From the NCBI GenBank assembly GCA_035283185.1, contig DATEUJ010000227.1, forward strand, positions 1 through 64,000: a stretch of DNA of 64,000 bases, written 5' to 3'. The notes under the pieces were generated by a model. It ran no database searches, had not been told where the DNA came from, and saw only the letters and a list, made by a program, of their open reading frames with translations. Made by a program: the position numbers and the translations under genes. The DNA is from DASSFZ01 sp035283185 (GTDB lineage: Bacteria; Chloroflexota; Anaerolineae; Fen-1058). Below, piece after piece: positions 54,289 to 62,538 of the stretch; positions within the stretch are counted from its first letter, which is position 1; each line of letters begins with the position of its first letter.

Positions 54289-55836
54289 TCACTGCACTCG
54301 GACAAACTTCGCGATTGAAGGCACCCCATCTGTGTTAACGATGAACAGCATGTAATATCCCAGTGGTGCGACACTCCCATTGGGGGGAGCAATCACCGTG
54401 AGTTGAGCCGCGTTTCCGCGCACGATCTTCAGCCCGACGTAGCGCTGATCCATGTTGTTGTTGTGTGTCGTCGTGCTCGGACGCACGAATGCGACCGACT
54501 GGATGGACTGTGCATCGCCGGTGTCGATATTGAAACTCGCTCCATACGACACCTGCGGCGGAGCCCAGTTGATGACGGGCCGGGGGCCGTTCGCGAGATA
54601 CGGCGGGCTGAAAACTTCGAGGCGCAGCTCCTGTTCAGCCGGCGGCCATTCGTGCCCCGTGCTGCCCGCCGCGACGACACGTCCATCGGGCAGCAGGGCT
54701 GCGGTCGAGTGATAGAGTCGTTTGATGCTTGCCCGGGCGAGTGTTTGCCAGGTCTCGGTTACGGGATCAAACCGTTCGGATTCCAGAACGGCGCCGTGAT
54801 TATGATCGCCGGTGCCTTGTTCCGCTCCGCCAAGGACCAGAAGGGTGCCGTCGGGCAGCAGCATCGTTTCTGACACAAATCGGCGATGCGCCAACGGCGT
54901 GGTTTCTCTCCAGCGGCTCTGTCCAGGATCTTGAGCATTCAGCTCGAAGATCTCAACTCTGTCGGTTGCCGGAGTTTGCTTAGTCGGTTTTAGTGCGGTG
55001 CTGCCGCCCGCGATGAGCACTCGGGCCGGCTGCGCGTTGTCCGGCGAGATGGGCAGGAGCACGCTCGTTCCCGGAGCGGGGTATATCCGCGTGCCCGGGC
55101 TGTTCATCGTAAACACTTGGGGAATCCATTCCTGTTTGTTCAGATCGAATAATCGAGTCTTATTCCAGGAATGGACGTAAAGGAATCCGCCAGGCAAGAC
55201 GTGTACGAACAGATACACGCCGATGTCTTTGAGGAATGGTTGCGGGGCCGTCAACGTGTTGGTCTCGGGATCAAAGATTTCGAATGTGTCGTTGATTCCG
55301 AACCGATCGCTTCCTGTCAGTCGCTCCACAATCTGAGCGACGATGCGATTCCAGTTGCCACAGACGAGCATCGCTTTGCCATCGGGCAGCGTCACGCACG
55401 TAGGATACCAACGCGCGCGGGGCAAGTCTGCGTGCCGGGACCATTTTTCCGTCACCGGATCGAACGTATGGATGTCGTGGTCAACGCCACGACCACGGCC
55501 GAGCAGCGCACGAAGGAATTGCCCCAAGTTCTGCCCGTAAGCCTGCCCGCCTACCACCAGCACTCGCCCATCGGGTAGCATACAGTGGCCGCTGCAGAGG
55601 AGATGACGCGACAAATCGGAATGGGTCACGCTATCGGTTGCCGGATCCCACAGCGCAGCCTTGCCTTTATCCATCGTTTCGTAGTCATGATGATCGGCTG
55701 AGAACAAAAGCACCTTTCCGGTGTTCAACAACGCCATATGCACGCCGATCACCCCCAAGTTGGCGACCGCGACATCCCATTTACCCTGCACACTGGCATC
55801 AATCTTGGTCATCACGGTCTCCTGGTGATCAGGCAT
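54289..55836 (-). CDS. copper-radical oxidase, galactose/glyoxal oxidase family (copy B)
   Basis: 515 residues with the same propeller plus E-set plan as copy A. Cofactor residues: Cys81 (LLCSGH), Tyr144 (RWYPT), Trp162 (CGNW), Tyr375-His376 (LYHST) and His458 (THNNN). No signal peptide. GGAGG lies six bases before ATG 55836. The two copies are clearly tandem paralogues and keep all active residues, so both are probably functional, perhaps with different substrates. They follow the MFS gene on the same strand, which may import or export the substrate (inference). Confidence 0.87.
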   Translation of the reverse strand: MPDHQETVMTKIDASVQGKWDVAVANLGVIGVHMALLNTGKVLLFSADHHDYETMDKGKAALWDPATDSVTHSDLSRHLLCSGHCMLPDGRVLVVGGQAYGQNLGQFLRALLGRGRGVDHDIHTFDPVTEKWSRHADLPRARWYPTCVTLPDGKAMLVCGNWNRIVAQIVERLTGSDRFGINDTFEIFDPETNTLTAPQPFLKDIGVYLFVHVLPGGFLYVHSWNKTRLFDLNKQEWIPQVFTMNSPGTRIYPAPGTSVLLPISPDNAQPARVLIAGGSTALKPTKQTPATDRVEIFELNAQDPGQSRWRETTPLAHRRFVSETMLLPDGTLLVLGGAEQGTGDHNHGAVLESERFDPVTETWQTLARASIKRLYHSTAALLPDGRVVAAGSTGHEWPPAEQELRLEVFSPPYLANGPRPVINWAPPQVSYGASFNIDTGDAQSIQSVAFVRPSTTTHNNNMDQRYVGLKIVRGNAAQLTVIAPPNGSVAPLGYYMLFIVNTDGVPSIAKFVRVQ

Positions 55837-55886
55837 GACATTCCTCCGGTGCACACAACAACTGGTGATTGCACACATGTTGGGCC

Positions 55887-55929
55887 GACAGTTGCACTGT
55901 CGCCTAGTGTCCGCAGTGCAACTGCGGAC
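55887..55929. repeat. paired palindromes around AGTTGCACT
   Basis: GACAGTTGCACTGTC (55887-55901) and GTCCGCAGT-GCA-ACTGCGGAC (55909-55929) lie in the 237-base spacer between the MFS stop and the oxidase B start. Their cores AGTTGCACT and AGTGCAACT are reverse complements. Confidence 0.8.
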
Positions 55930-56073
55930 GAACGGTCTTGCGTTTTGCTACAATAAACGACAAAATGCAGGGTTTTTGGGCATGGCTTGAATATTCAGAC
56001 GATTCTTTGACAATCCCGCGCCCAAGTGTGGCGAATTCTGGCGCAAACGCACGAAGCATGTCTGGTCCATCGC

Positions 56074-57273
56074 TCATCGGTTCCCCCTCGGCAGTCCCAC
56101 TATCAAGCTGATCGGCCCCAACGCCAGCAGCGCCATCGCCCACGGCAGGCCGAACTGGCTGGCGATCATCCCCAGCCCCCACGGAATCGTCCAGGATATC
56201 GCGCCCGAGGCTGACGAGATCGACATGGCGATGCCGGAGCGACCCGGCAGGCTGGCGTAGACCTGCGCCGCCAGGATCGCGTACCAGCCTGACGTGGCGA
56301 GTGCGAGGCACGCCAGCAGGACGACCTTCAGCGTCATGTCCGGTGTGGCCAGGAATGCCACGTACAGTACCAGCGTCGCAGCCGCGCTCACGCGCAGATA
56401 GGTTAAGCCTCGTACACGCTCCAGCAGCGGGATGATCAAGGCGTCCCCGATCGGGTTCGCCGCCGACCACACGCCGACGGCCAGCGCGGCCTGCGCCTCG
56501 GACACGCGAGCCACGTCGACGAAGTACAGCGCGATGAAGCCGAGGAAGACGTCGAGCATCAGGTCGGCGGATTCGAGCAAGACGAGCCAGCGCCATACGC
56601 TTCGCTCCCGCAGCGCGCGCAGCGCCTGGCGGATGCCTTCGGTGAATCCCGCCGGCTTCTCCGCGTGACTGTGGTCGACGGCTGGCTGCCGCCATCGGAG
56701 CCAGGCGAGGGCCAGCGCCGCGACGACCATGCCCGCGTACAAAGCACGCCAGCCCACCCTCACGGCGAGTGCCGCCGATACCAATAGCGGGCCGAGCACG
56801 ACGCCGAGCGATCCGGCGAGCGTCCAGCGTGCCATCATCTGCTCACGCCGCGTCGGGAAGAGGTCCATCAGCGTCGCCTGCGAGAGGCTGACAAACGCGC
56901 CGCTGGCGGGGTTGAAGATCGAGAACGCGATCAGAAGCGCCGGGAAGGTCTGCGCCGTCGCGGTGAGCGCCAGCGCGAGCGCGAACATCAGCCCGCCGCC
57001 CGCCACGATCACCTTGCGCTTCCCGGTATCGCCCAGGATGCCGAGCGCAGGCTCGACGACGTTGCCGACGAGCTTCGGCAGGCTGAGCAGCAAGCCGATC
57101 TGCGCATAGGTGAGCGCCAGCTCGTCGCGGATGACGGGCAGGATCGCGCCCTCCACGCCGAAGACAAGCTCGTCCAGAAACTCGATCGCCAGGATGGTGA
57201 GCGTGAAGACCCACGCCGGGCGCGCCAGGCTGCCGGCGAAGGCGCATGTGATTTTGCGGATTGAGGTCAACAC
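56074..57273 (-). CDS. major facilitator superfamily transporter
   Basis: 399 residues, twelve predicted helices. The loop after helix 2 has GILGDTGKRKV (MFS motif A-like), and LMDLFPTRREQMMARW is at the middle of the N-terminal half. It probably moves a small solute by ion coupling, substrate unknown. The start is GTG 57273 with AAGGGG six bases upstream; that site is partly inside a long hairpin (57280-57352). Its 3' end has been duplicated at 52326-52582. Confidence 0.85.
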   Translation of the reverse strand: MLTSIRKITCAFAGSLARPAWVFTLTILAIEFLDELVFGVEGAILPVIRDELALTYAQIGLLLSLPKLVGNVVEPALGILGDTGKRKVIVAGGGLMFALALALTATAQTFPALLIAFSIFNPASGAFVSLSQATLMDLFPTRREQMMARWTLAGSLGVVLGPLLVSAALAVRVGWRALYAGMVVAALALAWLRWRQPAVDHSHAEKPAGFTEGIRQALRALRERSVWRWLVLLESADLMLDVFLGFIALYFVDVARVSEAQAALAVGVWSAANPIGDALIIPLLERVRGLTYLRVSAAATLVLYVAFLATPDMTLKVVLLACLALATSGWYAILAAQVYASLPGRSGIAMSISSASGAISWTIPWGLGMIASQFGLPWAMALLALGPISLIVGLPRGNR

Positions 57274-57279
57274 AATATG

Positions 57280-57352
57280 CCCCTTATCTCAGTATGGTGG
57301 TTGCTCACCCTTGCGAAGGTTTGGAACCTTCGCAAGGTTCATCTGAGATAAG
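57280..57352 (-). promoter_or_regulatory. nested leader hairpin overlapping the MFS ribosome site
   Basis: On the minus strand, CTTATCTCAG (57352-57343) pairs with CTGAGATAAG (57292-57283). Inside, AACCTTCGCAAGG-type arms (57325-57337 and 57309-57321) form a perfect 13-bp stem with a 3-base loop. The last three bases of the outer arm (AAG) are the first of the AAGGGG ribosome site. The structure could mask translation initiation. Confidence 0.55.
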
Positions 57353-57556
57353 CGGCGGAGGGGCGCGAGCGCGGCGTGGCCTGCCCGGCCGGCCCGGGTG
57401 CTCAGGCCGGAGTGACCGGCTGCAACTTATGAGTTAACGGGGAGGATGGAAGTGCTCGGGTCTCAGCATGGCTGCATTATAACAGATGTTGTAACTACGC
57501 CGCCGGCCGGACGGGAGATTCCTCACTGCGTTCGGAATGACACTTTTGGAGTTTGG

Positions 57557-57584
57557 AGTTTGAACTTGGGAGTTTGAACTTGGG
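57557..57584. repeat. tandem 14-mer AGTTTGAACTTGGG x2
   Basis: Two perfect copies in a row, flanked by partial units (AGTTTGG). A degenerate relative (TTTGAAGTTTGAGCTTTGG) occurs before modB at about 61693-61712. Confidence 0.85.
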
Positions 57585-57604
57585 AGTTTGGAGTTAGCAA
57601 CTCC

Positions 57605-59083
57605 TCACGGCGTCTGCGCGTTCGTCTCGCCGGGGTTGAAGTAGTTGTGCGCCGCGCTCGCGATGTCGACCATGATGCCGTTGGCGACACCCCAATCAAC
57701 CCACGCCCCCGGCGTGTTGACGAACACGACCAGGACGAAGTCGCCGCCCGGCGTGAACGCGACCGACGCGTCGGCGCGCGTGTCGTTGTCCCAGCCGTGC
57801 TTGTGCGCGAGCGGTGTCCCGTCCGGCAGCCCACCGCGCAGCAGCGTGGGGATGCCTTCCGCGTCGGTGATCACGTTCTCCTTCATGATGTCGAGCATCT
57901 GCCGGCATTCCTCGGGCGTGAATGCGCCGGGATACGCGACCATCAGCGCCCCGCCGCCCTCGCCGCACTGGTAGATCATCTCCAGCAGCAGGCCGATGTC
58001 GCTGGGCGTCGTCTGCATCGCCGGATCGGGATTCGTCCATACGCCTGCCTGCGAGTTCGCTTCGGTGGCGACCGGAGGCGGCGCGACGTCCTGCTGGTCG
58101 TACGGCAGCGCCATGAAGGAATTCGTCAGGCCGAGGAAGCGCATCGAAGAAGTCAGCCGATCCACGCCGGCGAAGGAATCGCCATCGCCGATTTGGCGCA
58201 GCAGCAGGTTGGCGGTGAAGTTGCCGCTTTCCGAGCCGAGCGTCTCGGTGAGCAGCTTGTGTGTCTCGACATCCGGCGCCTGCGCCAGCGTGCGATAGAC
58301 CTCGGCCATGATGGGAATCTTCATCAGGCTCATGCCCGAGTAAGCCACGTCGCCGCCAATCTCGATCTCGTCTCCGGACGTCAGGTCTTTCAGAAACACG
58401 CCGGCGTTGCCATTAAACGCTTTCAGGCGCTCCTGGATCAGCTCGCGAAGCTGATCGATCGTCGCGGGCGGCGCGGGCTGCGATTCGACGACCAGTTGCG
58501 CGTCGCGCTCGTGCAGCGACTTCAGCCCCTCGGCCACCGGCGCCACCGACGCCACAATGTCGAGCATGTAACCCGGCTGGCCCGGCTTGAGCGTCATCGA
58601 CTGAAGGTCGGGCGCGGGCGGCTGCGCCGGGTCGTCGAAGAGCAGCGCCATCTCAGACAGCTTCAGGCGGATGAGCTCCTCGGAATACTCGGCGACGATC
58701 GGCAGGTCGTACGGCTCGGGCGGCTGGAAGACCAGGTGTCGCAGGAAATTGCCCGCCGTCGCGCTCTCTTCGCGCTTGCGCCGGAATGCCTCGACCGTCG
58801 CCTCGGCGTCGAAGCGGAAGCCGACGGCGTCCGGTGGGAGCGCGCGCACCTCGTCCATGTAATGCAGGACGACCGGCTCGTCGAACGCGGCCTGCATGAG
58901 CGCGACGACCTCGTCGATCGGCTGGCCGGCGAACGGCGTCCCGGCCACCGTCCACGAGGCGGGGACGCGATCGAGCGACGCGCGGAAGGAAGCAAACTGC
59001 GCGACGACGTACACGACGACGAGCAGCACGCCCAGCAGGCGCACGCGGCGCGCGGTGAAGAGACGGCGTCTGGCGAAAGTCAA
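57605..59083 (-). CDS. membrane-anchored class A beta-lactamase-like serine hydrolase
   Basis: 492 residues. A signal anchor (about 15-32) precedes a YoaR/PG-binding-like segment (GTPFAGQPIDEV, 48-59) and a C-terminal penicillin-binding/lactamase fold (about 215-480). The nucleophile motif is S252-L-M-K255; SGNFTAN stands for the SDN loop and KHGW for KTG. It faces outside the cell. It may act on cell-wall peptides or be a beta-lactamase; antibiotic hydrolysis cannot be asserted, since the usual Glu166-type residue is not certain. Palindromic repeats flank its 5' end. Confidence 0.78.
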   Translation of the reverse strand: MTFARRRLFTARRVRLLGVLLVVVYVVAQFASFRASLDRVPASWTVAGTPFAGQPIDEVVALMQAAFDEPVVLHYMDEVRALPPDAVGFRFDAEATVEAFRRKREESATAGNFLRHLVFQPPEPYDLPIVAEYSEELIRLKLSEMALLFDDPAQPPAPDLQSMTLKPGQPGYMLDIVASVAPVAEGLKSLHERDAQLVVESQPAPPATIDQLRELIQERLKAFNGNAGVFLKDLTSGDEIEIGGDVAYSGMSLMKIPIMAEVYRTLAQAPDVETHKLLTETLGSESGNFTANLLLRQIGDGDSFAGVDRLTSSMRFLGLTNSFMALPYDQQDVAPPPVATEANSQAGVWTNPDPAMQTTPSDIGLLLEMIYQCGEGGGALMVAYPGAFTPEECRQMLDIMKENVITDAEGIPTLLRGGLPDGTPLAHKHGWDNDTRADASVAFTPGGDFVLVVFVNTPGAWVDWGVANGIMVDIASAAHNYFNPGETNAQTP

Positions 59084-59096
59084 GAATTCCTCCGGC

Positions 59097-59161
59097 AGAC
59101 TTCCGAAATCTTGGGCACGGCCAAGACTTCGGAAGTCTTTAACTTGAGACTTCCGAAGTCT
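59097..59161. repeat. three AGACTTCCGAAGTCT-family palindromes
   Basis: Copies at 59097-59111 (one substitution), 59124-59138 and 59147-59161 fill the spacer between the beta-propeller lipoprotein stop and the serine hydrolase start. Adjacent copies alternate in orientation and could fold together. Confidence 0.88.
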
Positions 59162-59219
59162 GAAAACCGGATCGACTGAGACGTCGGAATCTGTGTAATC
59201 CGTGTCATCCGTGGTTATG

Positions 59220-60533
59220 CTACCGCCACGACCAGATGGCGAACTCGCCTGGACCGATGTGGGTCAGACTATCGCCGCTGCCTTCGGCGTCGAGGCGGTA
59301 GATGCCCTGCGGGCGGGCCAGCGGCGTGCCGGCCAGCAGCAGGTAGCGGCTGTCGGGCGACCACAGCGAGATTGATTGAGCGTACTGATCGAAGAACGGC
59401 ACGATGAACAGGAAGCTCTCCGTCGGCACGAACGACGCCAGGATCGCCGTCTGCCCCGATTCGACGTCGACGACGTTCCACGTCAGCTCGATCTCCTGTC
59501 TTGCCTGGACGGCCAGCCCCGGACTGCGCCGGGCCGACCCAATCGCGCTCGGAGGGCTGAGCCGCCCCGTCAGGTAGGCGATCTTCGTCCCATCCGGCGA
59601 CCAGAAGAACGCGAAATGCGACTCGTCGACGAGCGTGCGCGACTCGCTTCCGTCCGGCCTGACGAGGGTGATCCTGTCGTAATGCTCGCCGGCTGCGTCG
59701 AACGTGCTGTAGGCGATGCGCGCGCCGTCCGGCGACCAGGCGAAGCTGATGCCGCCGTCGTAACCCGCGAGCAAGCTCTCCGTGTCCTCACGCACGAGGA
59801 CGAGAGCGTCTTGCCGGCCCGATCCGGCCCGCGCGAAGAGATACGTGTCGTCGACCGGCGACCAGGCCGGCGCCTGAAACAGCGCCGGACTGGCGTCGCG
59901 CCTGTGCGTGTCCGTTTCGCCGAGCATGTGGGTGCCGACGTATCCACGCAGCCCGCCGATGTGCACGGCCATGCGCTCGCCGCCGGGCGACCAGGAGAAG
60001 TAATTAGGCTGGCCACGCGCGACGAGCGTGGCCGATCCATCCTGCCCGGCCTGCGCGACGTGCAGCGCCAGGCGGCCCCCTGCGCCTGCAGCCAGGAAGC
60101 CGACATGCTCGCTATCCGGCGACCAATACAGGTAGAACGGCGCCGCCGAGGATGCGTCGCGATAGACCGTCATTCGGTTCTCGCCGCTCGCGTCGATCGT
60201 CACCAGCTCGCCCCGGCTGCCCGACACCAGGCTGAAAGCCAGGCGGCCGCCGTCGCGCGACCACACGATCGCGGCGTCGGGTATCGTACCTGATGAGTTG
60301 AGATCGACGCGGCCGCCGCCATCCGGATCGGCCGTGTACACCTGGCCGTTCTCGTCGACGACGGCGATGCGACCGGCAGCGCCGGCGCCAGCCTGTACGA
60401 CGACCGGCGTCGGCTTGGCGGTTGGCACAGGTGTGGGCGCCGGTTCCGCCCGGCACGCGGCGAGCGCAAGCGCGGCTGCTAGCGTCACGGCGAAGCAGCG
60501 TGCGATTGAATGCGCCGTGGGTAACGTCGTCAT
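59220..60533 (-). CDS. TolB-like beta-propeller lipoprotein
   Basis: 437 residues. Lipobox ALAAC (Cys27) and a Pro/Thr-rich linker (28-46) lead into a WD40-like/PD40 propeller (about 50-435) with repeated W-S-P-D-G/S motifs (FSWSPGGERM, FAWSPDGARIAYS, FFWSPDGTKIAYL, LWSPDSRYLLL). Such propellers bind proteins or peptides outside the membrane. An extended -10 element (TGGTATAAT) lies about 30 bases before the ATG, identical to the tRNA-Thr one. There is no operon partner. Confidence 0.82.
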   Translation of the reverse strand: MTTLPTAHSIARCFAVTLAAALALAACRAEPAPTPVPTAKPTPVVVQAGAGAAGRIAVVDENGQVYTADPDGGGRVDLNSSGTIPDAAIVWSRDGGRLAFSLVSGSRGELVTIDASGENRMTVYRDASSAAPFYLYWSPDSEHVGFLAAGAGGRLALHVAQAGQDGSATLVARGQPNYFSWSPGGERMAVHIGGLRGYVGTHMLGETDTHRRDASPALFQAPAWSPVDDTYLFARAGSGRQDALVLVREDTESLLAGYDGGISFAWSPDGARIAYSTFDAAGEHYDRITLVRPDGSESRTLVDESHFAFFWSPDGTKIAYLTGRLSPPSAIGSARRSPGLAVQARQEIELTWNVVDVESGQTAILASFVPTESFLFIVPFFDQYAQSISLWSPDSRYLLLAGTPLARPQGIYRLDAEGSGDSLTHIGPGEFAIWSWR

Positions 60534-60563
60534 AAGCTCACGAGCTTTCCGAGAACTTTGAAA

Positions 60564-60572
60564 ATTATACCA
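60564..60572 (-). promoter_or_regulatory. extended -10 element of the beta-propeller lipoprotein gene
   Basis: TGGTATAAT on the minus strand, thirty bases before ATG 60533. The 15-base context GACTGGTATAATTTT equals that at tRNA-Thr. Confidence 0.55.
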
Positions 60573-60651
60573 GTCTTTCGCGGGCTGTCCCGCATAGCGC
60601 CGGTGCTTTTGTGCCCGGTGTCACGTGCCATGTGCCAGGCAGTCCCGCTCG

Positions 60652-60686
60652 CTCCCGCCGGGAGGTCGAGGGTCGCAGACCCCCGA
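60652..60686. repeat. adjacent GC-rich dyads
   Basis: CTCCCGCCGGGAG (60652-60664) and GTCGAGGGTC-GCA-GACCCCCGAC (60665-60686, imperfect) abut each other. Neither has a T-tract. Confidence 0.6.
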
Positions 60687-60720
60687 CGAGCGATAAGGCC
60701 GAGCAAACTCGGACATTCTG

Positions 60721-60817
60721 AGACTTCGGAAGTCTAGAGAGCTGTCATCGCCTGCGAGACTACTCAGATAACCGGACACCCACGCTGTCGTGAATAAGCG
60801 TAAGACTTCCGAAGTCT
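60721..60817. repeat. two AGACTTCCGAAGTCT-family palindromes upstream of modA
   Basis: Perfect copies AGACTTCGGAAGTCT at 60721-60735 and AGACTTCCGAAGTCT at 60803-60817, in opposite orientation. The second ends 37 bases before the modA ATG, about where a -35 region would be. Confidence 0.88.
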
Positions 60818-60841
60818 GAAGGAGGATTCGGCGCTCGCGGT

Positions 60842-60847
60842 TATAAT
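60842..60847 (+). promoter_or_regulatory. -10-like TATAAT, 7 nt before the modA ATG
   Basis: TATAAT with exactly seven bases to ATG 60855, the same spacing as at the epimerase gene. A GGAGG at 60821-60825 is too far upstream to serve this ATG. Confidence 0.45.
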
Positions 60848-60854
60848 TGCCGTT

Positions 60855-61676
60855 ATGACAGTCGCCAAACTCCTGATCGGGATCATCATCGCGCTCGCGA
60901 TCGTCGCCGCGTGCAGCGCGCCGCAGCCGGCCCCGTCGGGGAGCGCGCCCGCCACGCTGACCGTCTTCGCCGCGGCTTCGTTGGCGCAGGCTTGCGCCGA
61001 GTTGGGCGGGCGATTCGAGGCACAGCATCCCGGCGTCGAGGTCGTCTTCAACTTCGCCGGCTCGCAGCAGTTGGCGCAGCAGTTGGCGCAGGGCGCGCCC
61101 GGCGACGTCTTCGCAAGCGCCGACGCAGCGCAGATGAGCGTCGCGATCGAGCGTGGACGCGTGCGATCCGGCGCGCCTCGCGATTTCGCGCGCAACCGCC
61201 TCGTCGTGGTCTATCCGAAGGATAACCCGGCCGGCCTGGTGGATTTGCGCGACCTGGCCAGACCCGAGCTGCGGGGTCGCCTGGTGCTTGCCGCCGCCGC
61301 CGTTCCGGCAGGCGAGTACACGCTCGCCTTCCTCGACAAGGCATCCGCCGACCCGCGCTTCGGCGCGCGGTTCAAAGACGCCGTGCTGAGCAACGCCGGC
61401 TCGTACGAGGAGAACGTCCGCGCGGCGCTGAGCAAAGTTGTCTTGGGCGAAGCCTTCGCGGGCATCGTGTACGAGAGCGACGTAGCGGGCGAGGCAGCGA
61501 ACGAAGTCGGCCGCATCCAGATTCCCGACGCGCTGAACGTGCTCGCGACGTATCCGATCGCGCCGATCGCGGATAGCGCTCGCCCCGACCTGGCGCAGGC
61601 GTTCGTCGACTTCGTGCTGTCGCCCGAAGGCCAGGACGTTTTGGCAAAGCACGGATTCCTCCGCGCGAGCGACTAA
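60855..61676 (+). CDS. modA: molybdate ABC transporter substrate-binding lipoprotein ModA
   Basis: 273 residues. Lipobox IVAAC (Cys20) is followed by a two-lobed binding protein. The oxyanion ligands are suggested by TVFAAASLAQA, NFAGSQQLAQQL, GAPGDVFASAD and GEAFAGIVYESDV, all typical of ModA. It captures molybdate (or tungstate) outside the membrane for ModB. There is no molybdenum-cofactor riboswitch that I can see upstream. modB follows 45 bases later. Confidence 0.9.
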   Translation: MTVAKLLIGIIIALAIVAACSAPQPAPSGSAPATLTVFAAASLAQACAELGGRFEAQHPGVEVVFNFAGSQQLAQQLAQGAPGDVFASADAAQMSVAIERGRVRSGAPRDFARNRLVVVYPKDNPAGLVDLRDLARPELRGRLVLAAAAVPAGEYTLAFLDKASADPRFGARFKDAVLSNAGSYEENVRAALSKVVLGEAFAGIVYESDVAGEAANEVGRIQIPDALNVLATYPIAPIADSARPDLAQAFVDFVLSPEGQDVLAKHGFLRASD

Positions 61677-61721
61677 TTTGACCTTTGGGTTTTGAAGTTT
61701 GAGCTTTGGATTTACAAGCGG

Positions 61722-62537
61722 ATGTCCGTGCCAGCAGTCCCGCCTTCACCCATACGCCCGATCCGCCGGCCGCCCGGCCTATGGCGACTGCTCAGCCTGC
61801 CGCTGCTCATCTTCTTCGCGCTGCCGATCGTCGCCCTGTTTCTGCGCGCCGAGCCTGAGGAGCTGCTCGCCAGCCTGCGCGACGAGCAAGTTGGGCAAGC
61901 GATCGGCCTGAGCCTGCGGACGACGCTGATCACCGTCGCCCTCACCATCATGCTCGGCACGCCCGTCGCGCAGCTCCTTTCGCGCCCGCACATCCGTTTT
62001 CACCGCGCGATCGACACGCTCGTCGATCTGCCGACCGTCCTTCCGCCGTCGGTCGCGGGCATCGCGCTGCTGCTGACGTTCGGGCGGCTGGGATTGCTCG
62101 GCGGCGCGCTGGAGGCCGCCGGCATTCGCATCGCCTTCACGCCGCTCGCCGTCGTCATGGCGCAGATGTTCGTCGCCGCGCCGTTTTACATCAAGTCCGC
62201 CGCGATTGGCTTCGCCGGCGTCGACGCCGAGCTGAAGTCGGCGGCGATGATCGACGGCGCGAACGCGTGGCAGGTGTTCCGCTCGGTAGTCGTCCCGCTG
62301 TCGTGGACGGCGCTGGTCAGCGGGAGCGTGCTGACCTGGGCGCGCGCGCTCGGCGAGTTCGGCGCGACGATCCTCTTCGCCGGGAACCTGGTCGGGCAGA
62401 CGCAGACGATGCCCCTCGCCATTTACCTGGGCTTCGAGATCGACCTCGACACGGCGCTGACGCTGTCCGTGATCCTGATCGGGCTGTCCTTCCTGTCGCT
62501 GATCGTCGTGAAGGCGCTGCTGCCGCGGGAGAGTTAA
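61722..62537 (+). CDS. modB: molybdate ABC transporter permease ModB
   Basis: 271 residues with five or six membrane helices. The coupling-helix motif that docks on the ATPase is AAMIDGANAWQVFRSVVVPL, and LPTVLPPSVAGIALLLTFG and RALGEFGATILFAGN are diagnostic of ModB/CysW-type permeases. ATG 61722 is preferred to an upstream start in the AT-rich spacer. No modC ATPase gene follows in the window; the ATPase must be elsewhere or shared. Confidence 0.9.
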   Translation: MSVPAVPPSPIRPIRRPPGLWRLLSLPLLIFFALPIVALFLRAEPEELLASLRDEQVGQAIGLSLRTTLITVALTIMLGTPVAQLLSRPHIRFHRAIDTLVDLPTVLPPSVAGIALLLTFGRLGLLGGALEAAGIRIAFTPLAVVMAQMFVAAPFYIKSAAIGFAGVDAELKSAAMIDGANAWQVFRSVVVPLSWTALVSGSVLTWARALGEFGATILFAGNLVGQTQTMPLAIYLGFEIDLDTALTLSVILIGLSFLSLIVVKALLPRES

Positions 62538-62538
62538 G

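Larger units (their letters stand above)
57274..57604. other. 331-nt spacer: structured MFS leader and short repeats
   Basis: From the MFS side: the nested hairpin 57280-57352, a GC-rich stretch with CCCGGCCGGCCCGGG-like symmetry (about 57380-57405), a TATAAT on the minus strand near 57477, the shared string GCGTTCGGAATGACAC (about 57530) and a tandem repeat. No gene is seen. Confidence 0.65.
60534..60854. other. 321-nt divergent spacer with palindromes
   Basis: Between the lipoprotein (minus) and modA (plus). It holds the lipoprotein promoter, two GC-rich dyads (60652-60686), two AGACTTCCGAAGTCT palindromes and the modA TATAAT box. No gene is seen. Confidence 0.65.

Noticed and set aside
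60855..61676. ModA as a phosphate or sulfate binding protein
   Set aside because: The AAASLAQA and EAFAGIVYESD motifs fit ModA; the length is also that of ModA.
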